A stretch of DNA of 64,000 bases from Thermaerobacter marianensis (GTDB lineage Bacteria; Bacillota; Sulfobacillia; DVGY01). Positions within the stretch are counted from its first letter, which is position 1. Each line of letters begins with the position of its first letter. The stretch spans positions 1-64,000 of the forward strand of contig DYGY01000005.1 in assembly GCA_020724425.1 (NCBI GenBank), in the 5' to 3' direction. The notes below the pieces were generated by a model that did not search any database, was not told where the DNA came from, and saw nothing but the letters and a program-made list of their open reading frames with translations. The translations under genes were made by a program, and so were the position numbers. Below, piece after piece: positions 59,690 to 64,000 of this stretch.

Positions 59690-60697
59690 GTGAAGCCTTT
59701 ATGGCATAAGTTAACAGAGATGATAGGTAGGACGCAAAAGGTCTGGTATGTGGCACTCCTAATTCTTGTGCTTGTTTTCCCTGGGATGACAACATCATAC
59801 TGGACTGATGTTGCCTTCTTTTTTGGGTTGTATATTCTTCTGGGGTTGAGTTTGAACATTATTGTAGGTTATGCCGGGTTGTTTAATCTTGGGCATGCAG
59901 CCTTTTATGCCGTTGGTGCTTATACTACTGCTATTTTAAATACGGTGCTTGGTATTCCTGTTTTGTATCTATTACCGATAAGTGCTCTGGCGGCAGCTTT
60001 TTTTGCTTATTTAATTACAAAACCAATCTTGCATCTTCGCGGTGACTATCTGGCGATTGTGACCATTGGTTTTGCTGAGATTGTTAGGATATCTTTGATT
60101 AACAATATTGGTGGCCTTACCGGTGGACCTAATGGGCTATTGGGTATTAGCAGACCTGAGTTGTTTGGTATGCGTCTATATACACCTACCCACTTCTACT
60201 ATCTGGTCTGGTTTTTGGTTATCATGGTGATTCTGGCAATGGTTAGGTTAGAGGATTCCCGTTTGGGTCGGGCCTGGAATTATGTAAGAGAGGATGAACT
60301 GGCTGCTGAGGCTATGGGGATTGATGCAACAAGAACCAAGATGTTAGCTTTTGTGGTAGGGTCAGCTCTGGCGGGAGTCGCGGGTAATATTTATGCTGCT
60401 AAGATGACTATGATTGCACCGGAGAGTTTTGGTTTCTGGGAATCGGTAGTGATCTTTTCAATAGTTATTCTTGGGGGAATGGGATCTATACCCGGGGTAG
60501 TTGTAGGGGCTTTTGGTATGGTTGTATGGCCTGAGATTTTTAGGGGTTTTGCTGAGGCAAGAATGTTGATATTTGGTGCTGCTATGGTTTTGATGATGCT
60601 ATTTAGACCACAGGGGTTATGGCCAAGCCCTAGAGCGAGAAGAGCTATGGAGAGTCAGAAGAAATCAAGGCCTTCTGCTAAGGCTGGTACTGCGTGA
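59690..60697 (+). CDS. livM: Branched-chain amino acid ABC transporter permease
   Basis: [46 protein letters not shown]. Confidence 0.95.
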   Translation: MKPLWHKLTEMIGRTQKVWYVALLILVLVFPGMTTSYWTDVAFFFGLYILLGLSLNIIVGYAGLFNLGHAAFYAVGAYTTAILNTVLGIPVLYLLPISALAAAFFAYLITKPILHLRGDYLAIVTIGFAEIVRISLINNIGGLTGGPNGLLGISRPELFGMRLYTPTHFYYLVWFLVIMVILAMVRLEDSRLGRAWNYVREDELAAEAMGIDATRTKMLAFVVGSALAGVAGNIYAAKMTMIAPESFGFWESVVIFSIVILGGMGSIPGVVVGAFGMVVWPEIFRGFAEARMLIFGAAMVLMMLFRPQGLWPSPRARRAMESQKKSRPSAKAGTA

Positions 60698-60713
60698 GGG
60701 AGAAGGTGGTAAT

Positions 60714-61496
60714 GTGACATTACTCCAAGTACGGGATTTGAGTAAGAGTTTTGGTGGACTCAGGGCTGTAAATGATGTGAGTTTTGAAATCAACAAGGGA
60801 GAAATTCTTGGTTTGATTGGACCTAATGGTGCTGGTAAGACGACGGTATTTAACCTGATTACCGGAATCTATCGGCCTGATACGGGTCAGGTGATGCTTG
60901 CTAGTGATAACCTGGTAGGTTTGCGTCCTAATGCCATAACTAAAAAGGGTATAGCCCGTACCTTTCAGACTTTAAGGTTGTTTCCTAATATGACTGTCTG
61001 GGAGAATGTTATGGCGGGAAGACATGTTAGGACACGGGCTGGTTTCTGGTTAGGGGTATTTAAGTTTAAGAGTGAACGGGAAGAGGAAAAACATATCAGG
61101 GAGACAAGTATTGAATATTTGAAACTAGTGGGTTTGGAGCATCTAAAGGATGAGTTAGCTAAGAGTCTTCCCTATGGTGATCAACGTAAGCTAGAGATTG
61201 CTAGGGCTTTAGCAACAGAACCAAAGCTTGTTATCCTAGATGAACCTGCCGGGGGATTAAATGATCAGGAGAGCTGGGAATTAGTTGAGTTAATGCGAAA
61301 GGTACGGGATATGGGAGTTACTATCCTGTTAATTGAACATGATATGGAAGTTGTTATGAATATATCTGACCGGATAGTGGTTTTAGATAATGGAGAAAAG
61401 ATTGCTGAAGGTACTCCTGAAGCTATTCAGCAAGACTCACGGGTTATTGAAGCCTATCTTGGAAAAGAAGAGGAAGAGAGCTCATGGCATTTCTAA
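60714..61496 (+). CDS. livG: Branched-chain amino acid ABC transporter ATP-binding protein
   Basis: Walker [32 protein letters not shown]; Walker [13 protein letters not shown]. Confidence 0.95.
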   Translation: MTLLQVRDLSKSFGGLRAVNDVSFEINKGEILGLIGPNGAGKTTVFNLITGIYRPDTGQVMLASDNLVGLRPNAITKKGIARTFQTLRLFPNMTVWENVMAGRHVRTRAGFWLGVFKFKSEREEEKHIRETSIEYLKLVGLEHLKDELAKSLPYGDQRKLEIARALATEPKLVILDEPAGGLNDQESWELVELMRKVRDMGVTILLIEHDMEVVMNISDRIVVLDNGEKIAEGTPEAIQQDSRVIEAYLGKEEEESSWHF

Positions 61497-62200
61497 GACT
61501 AGAGAATCTAGAGATTTTTTATGGCAGTGTACAGGCCTTGAAAGGTATCTCCTTGACAGTCAATGAAGGAGAGGTTGTTGCACTGCTTGGAGCCAATGGA
61601 GCCGGGAAAACAACCACATTAAGAGCTATTTCTGGCCTTGTTGGTATAGAGCGGGGAGAGATTCATTTTGATGGTGAGCTTTTGAATAGTGTACCTGCTC
61701 ATGAAATTGTGGGTAGAGGGATTGCTCATGCCCCTGAAGGGAGGAAAATCTTTTCGACGTTAACCGTAGAAGAGAATCTGAATCTAGGTGGGTATTCTAG
61801 GGGGAAAGATAAAGAGGGTCTGGCTAGAACTAAGAAGTATGTGTTTGAGCTATTCCCTAGGTTATCTGAAAGAAAGCATCAGCTGGCAGGAACTCTTTCT
61901 GGTGGAGAACAACAGATGTTAGCTATTAGTAGGGCTTTAATGGCTAAACCAAGAATGCTTTTACTTGATGAGCCATCTTTGGGTCTTGCACCATTGCTTG
62001 TCCAGAATATCTTTGCTACTATTAAAGAGATAAATGAGGAAGGTATGACTATCTTGCTTGTGGAGCAAAATGCAAAGGTGGCACTCAAAACAGCGCATAG
62101 AGGTTATGTGTTAGAAACAGGAAAGATTGTTCTAGAAGGAACAGCACAAGACCTGATAGCTGATGAAAGAGTACGGAAGGCATATCTAGGGGAAAAATAG
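61484..62200 (+). CDS. livF: Branched-chain amino acid ABC transporter ATP-binding protein
   Basis: GANGAGKTTTLRAISGL; APEGRKIFSTLTVEENL; LSGGEQQMLAISRALM. Confidence 0.95.
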   Translation: MAFLRLENLEIFYGSVQALKGISLTVNEGEVVALLGANGAGKTTTLRAISGLVGIERGEIHFDGELLNSVPAHEIVGRGIAHAPEGRKIFSTLTVEENLNLGGYSRGKDKEGLARTKKYVFELFPRLSERKHQLAGTLSGGEQQMLAISRALMAKPRMLLLDEPSLGLAPLLVQNIFATIKEINEEGMTILLVEQNAKVALKTAHRGYVLETGKIVLEGTAQDLIADERVRKAYLGEK

Positions 62201-62219
62201 GGATAGAGCTAACCATACT

Positions 62220-62246
62220 GAGAGAGCCACGGTAGTGTGTGGCTCT
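62220..62246 (+). terminator. Hairpin after livF
   Basis: AGAGCCAC...GTGGCTCT, weak T-rich tail. Confidence 0.5.
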
Positions 62247-62269
62247 TATTTATGTTAGAGGAGTGGTTA

Positions 62270-63085
62270 ATGATGGCGCAGGTGAAAAGGGGGGGTATTC
62301 CCTTACCAAAGGAACATGGTGGTTGGGGAATGTTCATTCCAGCATTGGTTTTGGGAGGGATTCTAGCAGGAACCATTAATGTGCCTTTACTCATGTTTTA
62401 TGGAGCAGCACTTGCTTTCTATATTTTTAGAGAACCATTGTTTCTTTTACAGAAGACAAGTGATCCACAAAGGAAAAAGGAACTGGTGTGGTGGTCTATC
62501 TTTTTTGCTTTAATAGGTATCATCTTTACTATTGGCTTGTTGTATGCCTTTGAGCGCTGGATTTTGCTCTGGATAGGGATCATTACAAGTATAGTATTGC
62601 TCTGGGATAATCAACTAAGAAAAAACCGGAAGGAACGCAGTGTCTTTGGAGAGATTCTTGGCATTATCCAGATTTCCTTAGCAGCACCAACTAGCTATTA
62701 TGCGGCTTTGGGTGCTTTAGGGGATGTTAGTGTTGCTTTTTATACCTGGATACTCTTGGTCTTGTTTTATCTCACCAGTATTCCTTATGTTAAGTTAAAG
62801 GTGCAACAACAGATTCATAAGCCCAAGACTTTTGCTGAGAAGGCAAGATTGGGTAGAAATAGCTTGTTAGTGCAGGTACTGGCCTTAGGTGTTGCCATTA
62901 CTCTGTTCTTTTTGGGTCTTGTGCCTTTAGCAGGTATTTTGGCGTTGTTGCCTAATGCTATTAAGGCATGGATTGGTGTGTTCAATGTACCTAGTAGGGT
63001 TAACTTAAAGAAGGTTGGCTTTACTGAGCTTTATATGTCTTCTGCTTTTGCTTTGATTCTTGGCTTAGGATACTGGCTACTTTAA
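62270..63085 (+). CDS. YwiC-like family membrane protein
   Basis: PLPKEHGGWGMFIPALVLG N-terminal motif; multi-TM; SD GAGGAG before ATG at 62270/62273. Confidence 0.85.
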   Translation: MMAQVKRGGIPLPKEHGGWGMFIPALVLGGILAGTINVPLLMFYGAALAFYIFREPLFLLQKTSDPQRKKELVWWSIFFALIGIIFTIGLLYAFERWILLWIGIITSIVLLWDNQLRKNRKERSVFGEILGIIQISLAAPTSYYAALGALGDVSVAFYTWILLVLFYLTSIPYVKLKVQQQIHKPKTFAEKARLGRNSLLVQVLALGVAITLFFLGLVPLAGILALLPNAIKAWIGVFNVPSRVNLKKVGFTELYMSSAFALILGLGYWLL

Positions 63086-63131
63086 TTTTTTGCTTGCGCT
63101 ATATTCTTGATAGTATAACGGGGAGGACATA

Positions 63132-63947
63132 ATGAAGAAGTTTCTGGTAGGCATAATTGTTGTTCTGGCTTTAGCTTTCTTGATATCAGGAGATAATGAA
63201 AGTGACATTTTAGTTCTGGCTACAACCACTAGTGTTCAGGATAGTGGTTTGCTAGATGTGATTGTGCCATTGTATGAAACAGAGACCGGGATTACCGTTA
63301 AGTATATTGCGGTAGGCAGTGGACAGGCCTTAGAGTTAGCCAGAAGGGGAGAAGTGGATGCTTTGCTAGTTCATGACCCTAAAGGTGAAGAAGAACTAGC
63401 AAAGGAGGGTTATGTTGTTAACAGGCAGAGATTGATGCATAACTCGATGGTTATAGTGGGGCCTAGTGAGGATCCTGCCGGTGTTAAAGAAGCAGAATCA
63501 GCTATTGAGGCTTTTATGAGGATTTATGAGACAGAATCGTTGTTTGTTTCTCGGGGAGATGATTCAGGTACTCATCGTTTAGAGGTATCTATCTGGCAGG
63601 CTAGCTCTATTACACCAGAAGAGAATTATCTTTCCGTTGGCAGTGGCATGGGAGCAACTCTAACTATAGCTGGGCAGAAAAATGCTTATGCTTTGACTGA
63701 CAAGGCAACATATCTCTGGTTAAAGGATAGTCTCTCTTTAGTTATTTTACATGAGGGTTCAGAAGAACTGCTTAATATCTATCATGTGATGCAGGTAAAT
63801 CCTGAGAGGTTTGAGCTGGTTAACGATGAAGCAGGGAAAGGCTTTGTGGAGTTCATGCTGAGTGCAGAGATCCAAGAGCTAATTGGTACCTTTGGAGTTG
63901 ATTTGGTGGGGGAACCACTTTTTTACCCTGCTGCAGGGGGGAGATAG
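63132..63947 (+). CDS. tupA: Tungstate ABC transporter substrate-binding protein (TupA-like)
   Basis: LATTTSVQDSGLLDVIVPLYETETGITVKYIAVGSGQALELARRGEVDALLVHDP; LFVSRGDDSGTHRLE. Confidence 0.88.
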   Translation: MKKFLVGIIVVLALAFLISGDNESDILVLATTTSVQDSGLLDVIVPLYETETGITVKYIAVGSGQALELARRGEVDALLVHDPKGEEELAKEGYVVNRQRLMHNSMVIVGPSEDPAGVKEAESAIEAFMRIYETESLFVSRGDDSGTHRLEVSIWQASSITPEENYLSVGSGMGATLTIAGQKNAYALTDKATYLWLKDSLSLVILHEGSEELLNIYHVMQVNPERFELVNDEAGKGFVEFMLSAEIQELIGTFGVDLVGEPLFYPAAGGR

Positions 63948-63950
63948 GGT

Positions 63951-64000
63951 GTGTTAAGTGCTGGTTTAAAGGGTGCCTGGGAGATGCTTGTTAGTGGTGA
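63951..64000 (+). CDS. Start of tungstate ABC transporter permease (TupB-like), truncated by window end
   Basis: GTG start, MLSAGLKGAWEMLVSG..., directly after tupA. Confidence 0.55.
   Translation, partial: MLSAGLKGAWEMLVSG

Overview
The window reads as a chromosomal segment of an endospore-forming, probably anaerobic Bacillota/Clostridia-type bacterium. No tRNA, rRNA, CRISPR array or recognisable defence island was found.

Main content, left to right:
- IS66 transposase debris.
- A 1438-aa activase-type protein (two ASKHA domains + DUF2229 + HgdB-like region) and a GH3 glycosidase.
- A membrane-bound LuxR-type regulator divergent from a 1304-aa SLH/GLUG surface protein, separated by two overlapping perfect palindromes.
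- An XRE-type protein, a multi-PAS GGDEF protein, small acetyltransferase and methyltransferase genes, and two gene remnants.
- ddh, queG and a split germination-receptor locus (gerB facing gerC-gerA).
- lysC, then an 11-subunit nuoABCDHIJKLMN operon with no nuoEFG in the window.
- A fur-family gene, sfsA and an nrdR-nrdJ operon with a well-formed NrdR-box promoter.
- M3 peptidase, DAO-type oxidoreductase, EamA transporter and ornithine cyclodeaminase-like genes.
- livJHMGF and the start of tup (tungstate uptake).

Most notable structural finding: a ~355-bp non-coding, IS200/IS605-like element present twice in inverted orientation 53 kb apart. In both copies one end abuts a start codon. In one copy the other end supplies the last codons and stop codon of the neighbouring gene.

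All calls come from reading the sequence and supplied translations; no database search was run.
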